Assembly (NCBI RefSeq): GCF_958450345.1
Contig: NC_088782.1
Location: 96,855,358 to 96,919,357, forward strand
DNA length: 64,000 nt
Direction: 5' to 3'
Source of the DNA: Calliphora vicina
Lineage: Eukaryota > Arthropoda > Insecta > Diptera > Calliphoridae
The notes under the pieces are model-generated. The model worked only from the letters and a program-made list of their open reading frames with translations. It was not told the origin of the DNA and did no database searches. The position numbers and the translations under genes are program-made. The first letter of the stretch is position 1; each line of letters starts with the position of its first letter. Positions 34,761 through 46,368 of this stretch are shown piece after piece.

Positions 34761-36048
34761 GATTGAGCGCTGATTCTAAACTTATTATAGAAGTTTAGGA
34801 ATTTTTAATTTGAACATTTTCGTGAAATATTTTGCTTTTTCTAGTCTGATTTGATGGAAACTCGGTAAAGACGAGAAGTACTCTGATCGCATTCATATTT
34901 GTCTTAATTACTTATCTTTTTTATTTTGAGACTTTTACTTTAATAATTCTCAGGATATTAGACAATAACTATTATTCAGCGTGGGTGCCATGCGCATTTT
35001 AAAATTTTGCCTATTGTAGCTTCAAGTTAATCAGAAAGGCGCTGTGAAAACTTTATGAAAATTGGTCCAATGGTTTAGTATCATTTAAGGTACAAATATA
35101 ATGCCCAAAACGTTTAACCGAAAATTTTGTTTTTGAAAAAATCGGTTTGGTTTTAGGCATTATAAAAAACCGAAAGTTGAAAAGAACCGAAACCGGTAGA
35201 GTCCCTGATTTATGTTCATATACGCAGATAAATTTTAGCTCAAAAATAAAACATTCAGAACCCCATTTCAAAACAATACATCATTATAAATATATACTTT
35301 GTAATCGTTGTTAGTGTCTACAACAGCTACAACAAAAATAAAATATGAACAAAGAATACAACATATTTTTTGGTTGCTTTTGAAAAGTTTAAAACCGTTT
35401 TATCTAAAACGTAACATCTCTGCATTAAGATATTGTACGAACGTACGAATTTACTACGACTACAAGTATGACTGCGACCGACTTGTTGTTGGATTTTATT
35501 TTAAGGCTGGTTGTTGTTGCTGTTGCTTAAATCGCCGCTAACTTATTTTAATGTATTTTACCGCGTTTAAACGTGCATAACTTTTTATTATTGTTTTTAT
35601 ACTTTTGAAAAAAAAAAACAAATTTATATAGTTTTTGGTTTTTTTCTTATATAAAAAATATTAACTGAATATTTACAGTTTAGTTTACATATTGTGTGCA
35701 TTTTTTTGTCTGTCTGTCTGCCGGGCTGTAGTTTGTACATACAATACATTTTTTTTATTTGTTCACACATAAATAATACAATATTTTTCTTTGTTGAAAT
35801 GGAAAAAAAATATATAAATCCATATATAAAATAATATATTTGTAAATAAACACTTGCTGAAAATAAACATACATTTAAATAAAAAACTGCAAAGTTATTT
35901 CGGAAGATGTTGGTCGACCTAAAAGGTATTTACACTTGATTTTCTGTATTACAATATATATTGCAAGGTTGGCATCGATAAATAACTGTAAAAAGGTAAC
36001 GGTATTTTAGGGTTAGCGGTATTTTCGGTCAGATTTAAATAAGATGGG
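34761..36048. other. No gene seen
   Basis: The first few hundred bases may be residual LINE sequence; I could not read it. A 77-codon frame at 35308-35541 ends in a Cys-rich run from a GTT/GCT repeat. A (GTCT)n run is near 35707-35722. Confidence 0.4.
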
Positions 36049-36147
36049 GTAACACTTGTTTACTAAAATGCCACCAAACACAGAGTTGTTAAACGTCAAA
36101 CATATAACAACTCTGAGTTAATGATGATTTAATTCGTTAGTGTTGCC
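36049..36147. repeat. Short hairpin / possible MITE
   Basis: The left end GGTAACACT mirrors the right end AGTGTTGCC, and ACAGAGTTGTTA / TAACAACTCTGAG pair inside. It is about 99 bp and noncoding. Confidence 0.55.
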
Positions 36148-37444
36148 TATAAAAGAGTCCACTTATATGGGATGTTTGAAGTAAATTCGATCATATACAA
36201 CGTCTAACTTTTATTATTAATTTTACTGTAACGAATTTAGAGAACGCCAACAAGAAATTTTTTTTAAATTCATAGTTTAATATTTCAAACCTAAAATGGC
36301 AACATCAACCACACAAACTTGCACAATAATTTTTTTATGTCATCACTTTAAAGGTGCAACATAATTCCATTATTTAAACAAAAAAAATCCAAACTATATA
36401 AAGGGTAAAGAGATAGAGAGAGGGAAATAAATTGACTTCATAAAATATGCATTCTTTGATAAATTATGCACGAGTAATATGGATGGATAGGATGTACTCA
36501 TGTTGCATAAATGCATATTCCTTCACTCTAACCTTTAATAAATTTTTCTTAATATTGTTAAAGGAAAATAAGTATAATTTTTTGTTGTTGTTTTTTGTGA
36601 TCGTTTTTTTGAGTGCATTTTTTTTTGTTAATGGAGTCTGCCTGCTTGCCAGCTTTATAATGTCTTTTAGGGTTAATGATCCTGTGTCAGGAATTTTGAT
36701 TTATATCTTTAAATTATTCTTATGAAATGAGAAACAAAACAAAATATGAAAAATACAAGCTTAAAATCTTTAAAATTTATTATTTGATCGTCTCAAAAAA
36801 TTGTCTGCCCAAGAAACAAAAAAAATTAATCAAATGAACACATTTTAAAGAAATATTATTAAAAAATGTTGGCATTAGCAAGCAATTGGTCAGAAGTTTT
36901 TAATTAAAATTGTTTTAAGTTTTTGTGTTTAAATTGATTTTTGAGTAATTACTAAATGAAGCGTTCACACTGAAATGGAATAAATTACACAAAACTGCAG
37001 GGTGAAGATAACTTTTTTAATGTTACTGCTAAATGTTCAGTACGTGTGGTAGTACGTACAAAAAATTCACTATCCAATTTTAAATTAGAAATGAAAACGA
37101 TTGTAAGTAATATAATAGGGCTGCTTTCATTATGACAACTTCTACTGGATTCTTTGAAAGGAAGATCAGTTAAATGAATACTAAATTTATTAAGCTATTG
37201 TAAATACAAAATTAATTAAGTCCAAAACACGTTCAACGGATGACTGAATTGCATTTGTCCAGTCGTTTCCTTTGGGTATTGTCAGAGTATTCAGATCGAA
37301 ATGGGCAAATGATCAACATACACCTCATAGCCAATAATGGATGGCAGGGAGAACCCACTTACGTCGAAATCAAACAAATCTGTCCATATATGAATGAAAA
37401 GACACCGACTCACGGTAGAGTTCAATGTGGTATCAGCCGACATA
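36148..37444. other. No supported gene; unrecognised frames at 37.2-37.5 kb
   Basis: AT-rich up to 37200. From 37200 to 37444, just left of the Helitron, both strands have open frames (84 codons on plus, 60 on minus) with mixed composition. I recognise neither, and the plus frame runs into the Helitron, so it is not an intact gene. Confidence 0.35.
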
Positions 37445-37764
37445 TCTATATATATAAAAATGAAATGGTCCATGTATGTAATGGCATCACGTGAGAACGT
37501 ATGGAGCGATTTGGCTGAATTTTTTTAATCGATTCGAAATTTTCAGGAGATGGTTTGTAAAGAAAAAAATCCAAAATTCCGGGTAAAACTCGAATTTTTT
37601 TTGAGTGCAGTCAACTATAATGAAAAAGATCCCTAAAATATGCAGTACAAATTTAGATATTTTATTTGCAAATAAGTAAGAACAGGCAGGCGTATGTGGG
37701 TTGGAGAAACTTGAAGAACTAACATTAGTAAATAGCAACCGGGCGAAGCCGGGCGGTCAACTAG
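37445..37764 (+). mobile_element. Non-autonomous Helitron with canonical ends
   Basis: A 320-bp element beginning TCTATATATATAAAAATG and ending GTCAACTAG. It sits exactly between host A (37444) and T (37765), the A|T target rule of Helitrons, which make no duplication. A GC hairpin ACCGGGCGAAGCCGGGCGG (one mismatch in the stem) lies about 8-10 bases before the terminal CTAG. Internally GCATCACGTGAGAACG and GGAGCGATTTGGCTGA match the 5' style of insect Helitron families. No Rep/helicase gene, so it would need one in trans. Confidence 0.9.
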
Positions 37765-37882
37765 TAATAAAATATATCATCTTCTTTATTGATATTAAAG
37801 CGGCCGTAGAACCCAAGATATTCATCGTTTCCCTCATCTACGAACCTGAAAATAGGGCTACATTGAGAATAGCTGACCATAT

Positions 37883-38118
37883 CGGCATATCTCTCCATGT
37901 GGAAAAACTAATAATGGTGTGAATGTCTTGTAAAGAGAGTAGAGAGATCTCTGTGAGGAAAACCTGATATCTCTCCATGAGGAAAAACTGATAATGGGAT
38001 GAAGGTCTTGTATAGAGCGTAGAGGGATCTCCATGAGACAAAACTGATAATGATGTGAATGTCTTGTAAAGACCGTAGAGAGATATCTTTGAGGAAAAAC
38101 TGATAATGGTGTGAACGT
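37883..38118. repeat. 56-bp minisatellite, about 3.5 units
   Basis: Units carry CTGATAATGGTGTGAATGTC, TTGTAAAGA and GTAGAGAGATCT followed by ATGAGGAAAAA. Anchor positions 37911, 37991, 38047 and 38103 give spacings of 80, 56 and 56; the first interval holds a 24-bp extra piece (AAACCTGATATCTCTCCATG). Minus frames across it encode repeated HYQFFL-type peptides and are not genes. Confidence 0.85.
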
Positions 38119-38861
38119 TTCATTTTATCTAAGATAGGAGGAAGTAACATCATGAGTCGAAACTGGAAAAATCTGGACTTATATGAATATACGGAATTTT
38201 GTAAAAACTGTAAAGACGAAGAGAAATAAGAGACAATTGAATAATAGCCACTGACGAGACTTCAAATTAAAAGACTTTGTTGTTTGGGAATGATCCCAGT
38301 CTTTATTAACTCGACAGGTTGGTTCCGGAAGTAGGATAGTGAGTCTTGAATTTGGAATTATGGTACAATTTAGTATAACAACGGGACCTAAGGCTGAATC
38401 CAAGCGAGGTTTGCTTCAAGTGGCTGTCGAATTAATCTAATAAAGGGATTTTATTTTCTGAGATTCATCTCCTATAAATTCTTCAGGTTGTATAGAAATA
38501 AGTCAAACAATATCGGATGTGCTTGTCCCATTAGGAGTTGAAGAGTACCAGATTCTGGTACATGGAAAATAAGGTTAAATCGTAATAATTTTTATATCTC
38601 ATATCTGAAATACTCTTGTCTGGTTTAGACTTTTACCAAAAAATTAATGGTTGACAGCGTTAAAGGAGGATAAAATCCCTTTACTAATTAATTTTGAATA
38701 AAGCAAGTTATGAATAAAAATTATCAGTATACAACCTAGATTTAATTAAAATCCAAAATTAAAGAAACTTTTTTGGAATGGATACAATTTATAAAACTTC
38801 ATTCTTGTGTTCTCGATCCTTTCAGCAAGTTAAGATTTTAATACCGCCTTAAAAGCAAAAC
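38119..38861. other. No gene seen
   Basis: Moderately AT-rich sequence without recognised domains. A 74-codon minus frame at 38179-38403 is unrecognised. Confidence 0.45.
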
Positions 38862-38970
38862 AATTGAGGAACCGCAGAACAAAAGGTACTTTTTTGAAAA
38901 TTTCAAAATTTTGGGTAATTGATTTTTCTAGAATATTTCAAAGTACATTTTGTTCTGCGGCTCCTCAATT
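38862..38970. mobile_element. 109-bp MITE hairpin, AGGTACTTTTT family
   Basis: The arms AATTGAGGAACCGCAGAACA and TTGTTCTGCGGCTCCTCAATT are nearly perfect inverted copies and continue inward with AAGGTACTTTTTTGAAA and TTTCAAAGTACA. The same family occurs with a longer centre at 26175-26326 and 27823-27974. Confidence 0.8.
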
Positions 38971-39055
38971 CTATTACATTTACTCTGGAAAATTAAGAAG
39001 TTGTTTAAAAATCAAAAATTTATTATATACCAGTGGAAAATTTGTGTCAGAATGA

Positions 39056-39331
39056 TTATTGGAAATATTAGCTTGCAAATTCGAGGAAGAAAGTTTCGTT
39101 GGATACGTTGGAACGACTTTGTTTTCAACCCACAATATAGGAGAAGAAAATGTCATTCTAAATCCACATACCAAAGGTCCTCATTGCATGAAATTGACTG
39201 CATATTCCATAGCCTTGGAAGAACCTACGATAAAATCGAAGAAGACAAAGATGTCGAGAAGGATGGAGAAAACCTATAGATGTAGCTCGAAATCACTGAA
39301 TGGAGGACAAGTCAGTATATTTATGAAGTGA
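39056..39331 (+). pseudogene. Unrecognised coding-like frame next to the MITE
   Basis: The frame is open from just after TGA at 39053 to a stop at 39329-39331, without an ATG near its start. The translation is mixed and hydrophilic (for example GYVGTTLFSTHNIGEE and NPHTKGPHCMKLTAYSIALE), richer in codons for Gly, Glu, Pro and His than the random frames nearby. A second open frame (38950-39279) overlaps it. I do not recognise either. It may be a slice of a transposon protein. Confidence 0.25.
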
Positions 39332-41159
39332 CCAAGTAGTGAAACAAATTATTGAAAGATGTCATCTGTGATTATATGTAAAATCACAAAATCAATGATT
39401 TGTTTTCAATTATTTACTGGTAGTCCAAAATAATCAAAGTCTCATTACGATTTCAGAGTATTTAGTGATACACTTCAGGAGTTAGGATAACTTTTCCCAT
39501 ATGATAATCATGTATCAAACACATTGATGTTTTAACCAAAACTTAATAACTTTACATTTAATGCTGTAGTAATATTGTTTATCTCGTTATTTGCTGTCTA
39601 GTCAAAGAGGTGAATTAAGAAATCAATTACACCTCACCGAAAAACTACCGTTAGCCAAGCTACTTGCTTGCATGTTTGGTTCGCACAACCAAAACTCCTA
39701 GTCAGGTTAATTATTTTATACCAACATTTATCTTATAAATCAATTTTATAAAATGAGAAAAAAGCAAATTGAAATCACTTTATAGTTCATATAAATACAT
39801 AAGTAAATTAAAATTCCTCAACATAATTTTGCGTTTTCAACTACAACATTTTTTTAAGATAATTTATAGTCACCTGTATCAACATGCTAATGTTCAACAT
39901 CAATTAAATTACACATTTACATGGATAAATCTTTATTTTCTTTTTGAAATTATTTCTTATTTTTACCAATTTTTCACCATTAAATGGAAGAAAAAAAAAC
40001 AAACTTGATAGTTGTTTATTTAACATTTTCATAAAATAGTAATTTTTCTCCTTTTTGGTTTAGCGACACGAAACCGTTGAAGTTAATAAATTAAACGATT
40101 TGTTAGTCAGACATTTTGAATTATTTGACAGTTGTGATCCGTGTGGTTGGTTGGTTGGTTAGTTGGATGGTTGGCAACTACGCTTAGTTTGGGCATTTAA
40201 CTAACAGACTGACCAACTAACTATTCGTTCATTCATTCATGAATTTTTACTCATTTTTTTTTGGTTTAAACAATATTTTTGTATTCCTTTATTTAGCAGT
40301 CTGTCTTAATGATCATTTTGTTTTGGTAGATTTTGTTAGATTGTTTTTATATGTTGTGGATTTTTATAAATTGCCATTTAAATGTAATTAAGATGTAATA
40401 TTTTTTCCTAAAACTTGGCTGGAAATGTGAAATGCATCAACGTGTTGAAATGTTGTCACTTTATAAAGACTGAAACAGAGAAACAGCTGCTGTGCCACGT
40501 TTAACAATTTGATTTTATGAAAATTGTTTTTAAAAGGAATGTTGTATGAAGTTTTCCCAAGTTAATTTAATGATGACAATAAACTCAAATTGAAATTGTA
40601 AAACAGTCATTAGAGATACTATTTATTTGTTTATGATTGTTGTCATTGATACCAGTATAGAGTAGTAATTATTTGATTTCTTTATAAGGTAAAATGGAAA
40701 AAATTATTAACACCTTAATGGATTATGGAAAAATTATCTACATTAAGAAATAAATAAAAAAAAATAGCAGCACGCTTTTATGTTTTACAGACATTAAAAG
40801 GAAATATTGACTTTAATAGAGTTACAAATGATAAGCTGGCAGACAAGACGTTTTTAAGTTAATGGAGGTTTAACCTAAATTTAAGACAGGTTTTTGAAAT
40901 GAATCAGGTTTTTGCAAACTTTTTTTGTTGTATTATTTCCTTTATAAAGTATAAACAGATCAATATTCTGCAAAATATTTAAATAAAGAGTAAACAATTT
41001 GTTAAAGGGGATTTATGAAAAAGATAATTGAATTTAATTGCCAAATATAAAATTAAAAACTTTCTGGATTTTGTAGGATTATTGAAGATTAAGAAGAACG
41101 AACATTGTCGATAAACTATTTCAAAATTGTCTTAAGAGTATATTCAAAAACTACTTCAA
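39332..41159. other. AT-rich stretch, no gene seen
   Basis: AT-rich. A (TTGG)n run near 40145-40160 and a CATT run near 40228-40240 are the only ordered features seen. Confidence 0.55.
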
Positions 41160-41290
41160 CATTTTTCATTGAAATTGAGAACATTATACATGATATTGAG
41201 AAAATTCCAAATGAAATTGAGAATTTCCATTTTAAATTGAGAACATTCCAAATGAAATTGGGAAAATTCTAATCGAAATTGGAAATTGGA
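41160..41290. repeat. 21-bp tandem array, about 6 units
   Basis: Units of the type AAATGAAATTGAGAAAATTCC repeat at 21-bp spacing. They resemble the inverted arm unit of the foldback elements at 29007 and 31301 (AAATACAATTGGAAAATTCTG), so this may be one arm of a third, broken foldback element. The end of the minus frame 41156-41389 is this repeat translated. Confidence 0.7.
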
Positions 41291-41632
41291 CCAAATTATT
41301 TCAATAGGGTTAAGCATTGGTGAATAGGCATTAAATCGTAAAATTGCTGCTGGAGAGTTTTCGACGACTGTGGCAAGGGGCATTGCCACATATCAGAACG
41401 AGTTCAGATAACTGATTACCCAACTCTTGTTATCAACACTTTTGACCCATTCGTTTGCGCTTTCGGCAGAGAACGAACCTCTGCGTGTATCCATTTGAAT
41501 AATGCTTGCGGTCCAATTGAACTGATCGGGAGCCAACGAGACCAACCATGTTTTCTACGACAAAATAAATTTAAATTGGTCTCTCTATCCAGACCCCCAC
41601 ATCTTTCCACCTCTGATATAATCGTTAATTTT
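41284..41632 (-). pseudogene. Broken Tc1/IS630-type DDE transposase fragment
   Basis: Minus-strand translation, across frameshifts and stops, reads in order: DRETNLNLFCRRKHGWSR (near 41590-41540), matching the first catalytic Asp region 'DETNFNL..RR.GRSR' of IS630/Tc1/mariner transposases; RRGSFSAESANEWVKS; GNAPCHS (near 41390), the second catalytic block, normally DNAPCHS, here with the Asp changed to Gly; and YSPMLNPIEIIWSNF (near 41330-41290), the third acidic block. Catalytic spacing is shortened and the frame is broken, so it is dead. Right of it lies the mini-me-like element; left lies the 21-bp array. Confidence 0.75.
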
Positions 41633-41633
41633 G

Positions 41634-42510
41634 TTTTTATACCCTTCACCTTCGTGAGAAGGGTATCTTTATATAATTCTTCTGTACGTGTGTTAGTAAT
41701 AGAACTTCTCCTTAACGGCTGGGCCGATTTCGATGAAATTGTTTGTGTATGTTTGAGTGGGTCCATGGATGGTTTAGATTCACAATTGACCGATATAGGT
41801 ACAATGGGCGTGGTACTTCTCATACGAAGTAAACATTTATTATTGCATATCTGCTATTTTTAGAAAAGTTAATAGCCTTAAATAAAATTTTAGGCAGGAC
41901 AACGTCTGGCGGGACATCTAGTATGTATATAAGTTTGTCATTCCATTTGTAATTTCTACATTTTTCATTTCCGACCCTATAAAGTATATTCTGTATCCTT
42001 ATAGATAGCGGAGTCGATTAAGCCATGTCCGTCTGTCTGTTGAAATCAATTTTCTGAAGACCCCAGATATCTTCAAAACTTCAATCTGTCAGACATGCTT
42101 TCGAGAAGTTTGCTATTTAAAATCAGCAAAATCGGTCCATAAATAACGGAGATATGAGCAAAAAACCGGGACAAACTCGATTTTTGACCTATTTTTGATC
42201 TACATATATATCTGGATTACAAAGTCATTAATATAGACAATATGGATATCTATGATACATATTTCAAAGTCCATTGAAACGATGTAGATAATGCTATAGT
42301 CAGTTGGACCTTCAATGGGTCAAAATCGGAAAAAATATTTTTTAACCCGAATTTTTTTTTCATCAAAAAATTTTTTTTCAAAAAAAAAAAATTTTAAAAA
42401 ATTTGGAAAAAACTTTTTTTAAAAAAAAATGTTGAAAAATAATTAAAAAAAATTTAATTTTGTTTACCTAAAAATATTTAAACAAATTTATTTTAAAGTA
42501 TAATTTGGTT
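41634..42510 (-). mobile_element. mini-me-like element, copy 3, interrupted by a Helitron
   Basis: Reading on the plus strand from the left: TTTTTATACCCTTCACCTTC and CGTGAGAAGGGTA (terminus), then, after the inserted Helitron at 41666-41921, TATGTATATAAGTTTGTCATT, CCGACCCTATAAAGTATATT, the core GCGGAGTCGATTAAGCCATG, GTCCGTCTGTCTG, A/T runs and TTAAAGTATAATTTGG. This is the reverse of the plus-oriented copies. It stops before the TTCGGC hairpin end, so it is truncated on the right. Confidence 0.75.
41666..41921 (+). mobile_element. Non-autonomous Helitron nested in the mini-me-like element
   Basis: A 256-bp element beginning TCTTTATATAATTCTTCTG and ending GGCGGGACATCTAG, placed exactly between A (41665) and T (41922). 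Taking it out rejoins AGAAGGGTA and TATGTATATAAG, the expected mini-me terminus. Internal CGGCTGGGCCGATTTCGATG and AGGACAACGTCTGGCGGG are shared by a common insect Helitron-type family. The subterminal hairpin is weak (GAC-AAC-GTC). Confidence 0.8.
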
Positions 42511-43922
42511 GTTATGTTGGAGTTATGTGACTTAAATGACAACTAGAAAGGTAAGTCTAAGTCTGTTGTCAAATTCCAACAAAATGTTCGTGCTTGAATT
42601 TTTGGGATTTTGGTGCTTATTGGGATATGTGTGAAAAGAGAGTAATTTTGTTTAATTTTTTTCATTGACATTTCTCTCTCCTTCCCTTTTATGTTATGTG
42701 ATTTTAATTTGAAGGCTGTCATTTATCAATTAAACATCGATAAAATCAATTTGACTGTAAATGTTAATTTGTGAGAAATTTCCCACTAACTTTTAAATCA
42801 AAAAAAAATACAAATTAACACTAAACTTCCTCTTTAAAGCTATGAAAACCCCTAAAAGAGCAACGTCCGCTTAAAGTCAATGAAATTTTAATTAATTACG
42901 TGTTAAACGCCACCAAAAGTTTCTACAAATCAAATCAACAAATCTTTTTTCTTCAATATACATAGTTGTACTTAAAACTATGATAAAGACTTTACAAACT
43001 TCCTGTTTTATACAATCCGGTTCAACTATTTTTTTCTAATCATTAAGAAAAGCACACACACTTTTCATCAATTCCCTTTCAATTTCGAAGACAAAGAAGT
43101 GTTATTGTTCCAAAACACCCTAGAAATTCATTCATAAAGATGTTTCGTTGTTGTTGTCATTTAAATGACAATAAACACCCAATGTTGTTAAACAATTTTT
43201 TTGTTGTATTGAAAAATAGAAGTGTTTGAAACTCTAAGCTTTCACTCGCTTTTCGGTTTTATGTTGCGGTAAAATATGTTTTCATACATAATGCGCTATA
43301 TTAGTGTTTATTGTTTTAAATAAACTAAAATTGAAATTTTCAATTTTATTTATTATTACTTTGAAGTACACTAAACCGAAAAAAAGTTTAAAACAAATAA
43401 ATAAAGAATATCATAAATTACCAATGGGCCGTTTTAACGTTTTTTATGGGCCTTATAAAATTGAAATAAATGCTCGTACATTTGGTAGATACTGTATGTA
43501 TGTTTGGAAATGTTTTGGTATTTTATAATAAGTGCATGTAATGTGGACACATCAAAAGATAAAACTGATACGATTTCTTGCTGTTGTTGACATCATAAAC
43601 GAATACAACTGTGTGCAACAGCTAGAGTTGCCAATTTTAGTGCAGACTATATGACAGATAGTGATTTTTAGAAAAATAGCCAGGAGAGCGACCACAATAA
43701 TCCACAAAACTCTAACTTGGGAATATTTGTGGAAGAAAATATAAAAAAACGGTAAAAATTAAGATTTTTGTTTTTAAAAAAAGCAAGAATAATTAAGATT
43801 TTGTAAAATATTTGATCAAACATCCTTAGGTGTTTATTTAATTCAGTTTAATATTCATTCTACAGAACCTATAAACAAAATCCAATTTTAGTCCTTCAAA
43901 AAAACACAGATAAGCCCCTTAT
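42511..43922. other. AT-rich stretch, no gene seen
   Basis: AT-rich. A 74-codon frame at 43304-43528 is Lys/Ile/Tyr-rich and unrecognised. Confidence 0.5.
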
Positions 43923-44025
43923 GGACCATTCACATTGATCAAATATTTGACGAAAAAACGTAACCACTGTTTTCAATACATGTTTACTCCTTTTTCGTCA
44001 AATATTTCAACAATGTGAACGTACC
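43923..44025. repeat. 103-bp inverted repeat (MITE-like)
   Basis: The left arm CCATTCACATTGATCAAATA plus TTTGACGAAAAA mirrors the right arm TTTTTCGTCAAATATTTCAA plus CAATGTGAACGTACC. Noncoding. Confidence 0.7.
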
Positions 44026-44177
44026 TTTTTAGATATCCAGAGTTAATGTCCTTTATAACATGTCATGCTCTGCATTACCACACAGATCCGCAATAACTCT
44101 GTTATATGGTTCCTAATCGGGAAAAATGTCTGTATTTAACAGTATTATTTCAGCACAGTTTTATTATGTCTTCTTAC

Positions 44178-44305
44178 CAATCGAATGTTTCGATTATATC
44201 CATAGATTTTTTTAGTTGTGGTAACCGAAATTATTGTTAAACAAATGCTTTTAAGTTTCTTGTATCGAAAAAATCTATAGATATAATCGAGTCATTTGAT
44301 TGACA
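44178..44305. repeat. Inverted repeat related to the CAATCGAATG MITE family
   Basis: The left arm CCAATCGAATGTTTCGATTA plus TATCCATAGATTTTTT pairs with the right arm AAAAAATCTATAGATATAAT plus CGAGTCATTTGATTG. The CAATCGAATG block also occurs in the arms at 10825-11040. Confidence 0.6.
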
Positions 44306-45835
44306 ACAAAGCGCAATGAATGTGTGATGAAATAATGCTTTAAATGCAGAAATTTCTAAATACATATTCCCGGGAATTCCTGGAAAATTTTTCCCAATAA
44401 GTAACACTGCTCTGGAATTGTTAATTTGTTCAATTAATGTACCGTTTTTTGAGCATTCTTCACTAATTTTTTACCCCAGATGCTCTGAACCCATATTAAC
44501 TCGAGCAGGTTTCGGCTAAGTTGAGCTAGGTAATAAATGTTATTGAGAACACATTTCGATCATATTACGAAGGAGTTTAGAGTCTTGATTGATGCAAGAC
44601 TTACCACGTATATATCGTAATTGTATCGTAAATACCATAGGTATCGGGAAATCTGAGAGAAACCAAAGAGGTCAAGATCATCACAGAAAATCCTGAGCCA
44701 TCGGTCTTTGAACGCCAGCGTAGACTGAGATCGTGTCACCCCGGAGGACAGAGTTTGCGGAAAAGTCAGTATTCCTACCCCAAATATACTAGACAATGTT
44801 CCAGCTGTTCCAAAATTGGCTTGTAAATTTTTTGTAGGTTGGTGCTTGACATATAAGGATGAGGGATGTTACCAATAAGCTTGGTCTTCAGTCCGCCTTA
44901 CTCTTTGAATTTTAGATGTGTCTAGCATCATATTTGGACTGGTTTGAGGAGTAAAACTGTAGCCAGTAATAGTAAGAAAGGCTAGTGTCTGTATCTTGCA
45001 CAGAATGGGACTCTGTAATTTGATTCGAAAATAAACACTTTCAAATAACAGTTTTTTTAACTCTGAACAGCACTTTTGACCACTGCGTACATCCAGTAAA
45101 CAATATAAAGTTTGAGATCACATCTTTTTCCAAAGGTTTCTTACAAGTTAAAAAGGCAGATAGTGCCTTTCGGTATTTGGCTTCCCTCAAAAATTCCTGA
45201 ATAGTAAAAAGTACGAATCTGGTTTTAGCCGTGTTCCTTGTTTAACAAGGATTACAATGTCAACAGCACGACCAAACTAGAATTAATAGTCCTGCTCTTC
45301 AGCATATTCAACAGTTCGTTGGTCTTTTGTCTACCCCTAAGTCACTGAGGGCTTCTACTATTTCAAATATTCATAAGAAAGCACTCTGTATATCCAAAAT
45401 ATATATTCGTTCAACTATTGCATCGATAGTACCGACAGCGATATGCAAGACTTTTTCCACTGACATTTCTTGAAGATGAAATATGGTCTTATATGACAAA
45501 ATATCAATTTATAAAAACATTGTTTGTTCATGACTTAGAAAACCTTCCACACAATTCAGCAAATATCCCTGCAGTAAGGAATGCCATAATAATTAAAAAC
45601 CTCACAAAAATATGATGAACTCCTGGACTAATTCAACGAGCTAACGAATCAACGAGCTAATGGTTCCTATTCTGCTCTTGGATAGCCTGCGACCTTCCAC
45701 GAATGGCTTAATCTTGTTTCAATCATGATATTTAGATACTTTATGTTTAATTTGGATCTATCTGTCTTTCTAACTTGTTACATTTCTGTAGAGGTAGAGG
45801 TATTCGCATTCCTGAGCGAGTTGTACCATTTGAAC
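44306..45835. other. No supported gene; coding-like patches
   Basis: From about 44470 to 45800 the composition is more balanced than usual for this window, and short frames (for example minus 44560-44796) show mixed residues, but I recognise no family. A duplicated phrase CAACGAGCTAA occurs near 45636 and 45651. It may be old transposon sequence. The last 14 bases (TGTACCATTTGAAC, 45822-45835) are the left target duplication of the LINE insertion. Confidence 0.35.
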
Positions 45836-46290
45836 TTGTAGAACATCTAGGATGCTCTGGCCCACTTTGACAAGGACTCTTTTGTCTCTTAGTGGGAATT
45901 CGATTAGGCTTCTTACGTATATAATCACTGGGCACTGTATGATTGGACATATGTCGAAACGTATGGGTTACCCATGTTGTTTGGATGAAGAGGAGAAGAG
46001 AAAATGAAGAGGATCGGTACAACACCTTTTATGTGACTGCCCAGTCTTACAAGAGCGATGACTACAACACCTTGTTATCGCTCTTTTTCATGATCTGAAC
46101 TGTCTCAGAGATGTGTTACTAGTAAATATGATCAGTTTTAGTACCGGTTAGTCCTAACGGGGACCACATAGTCAACGAAATTAGGGAGGGAAACTATTCT
46201 TCCTTCATATTTCTAAGGGTACCACAATGGGCCACAGGGCCTCCGAGTGAACTCGCTAATTTGCGGACAACCCACGTAACCTAACCTAAC
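45836..46290 (+). pseudogene. 5'-truncated LINE 3' end with perfect 14-bp TSD
   Basis: A 455-bp insertion between direct repeats TGTACCATTTGAAC at 45822-45835 and 46291-46304, the mark of target-primed reverse transcription. The plus-strand frame reads SGNSIRLL, ITGHCMIGHM and a Cys/His tail CCLDEEE...HLLCDCPVLQER, then ALFHDLNCLRDVLL: the region after RNase H in I/LOA-like non-LTR elements. Two in-frame stops make it dead. A 3' UTR follows and ends ACCTAACCTAAC, the element's tail. The 3' coding part aligns with the LINE at 48941-50748. Confidence 0.85.
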
Positions 46291-46368
46291 TGTACCATTT
46301 GAACAAATTTGTAACCACAACAATTGCGTCGTTCATGTAACACCGATATTTATCTATCTAATACTCTA

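Noticed and set aside
37838..38153. Overlapping minus frames with HYQFFL repeats
   Set aside because: Translation of the 56-bp minisatellite.
41495..41863. 122-codon plus-strand frame
   Set aside because: It crosses from the dead transposase (antisense) through the mini-me terminus into the Helitron, so it is a chimera of three repeats.
45747..46025. 92-codon minus frame
   Set aside because: Antisense shadow of the LINE tail and its left flank.
46277..46290. Telomere-like CCTAACCTAAC
   Set aside because: Two units only, at the 3' tail of a LINE insertion bounded by a target duplication. Flies do not use this telomere repeat.
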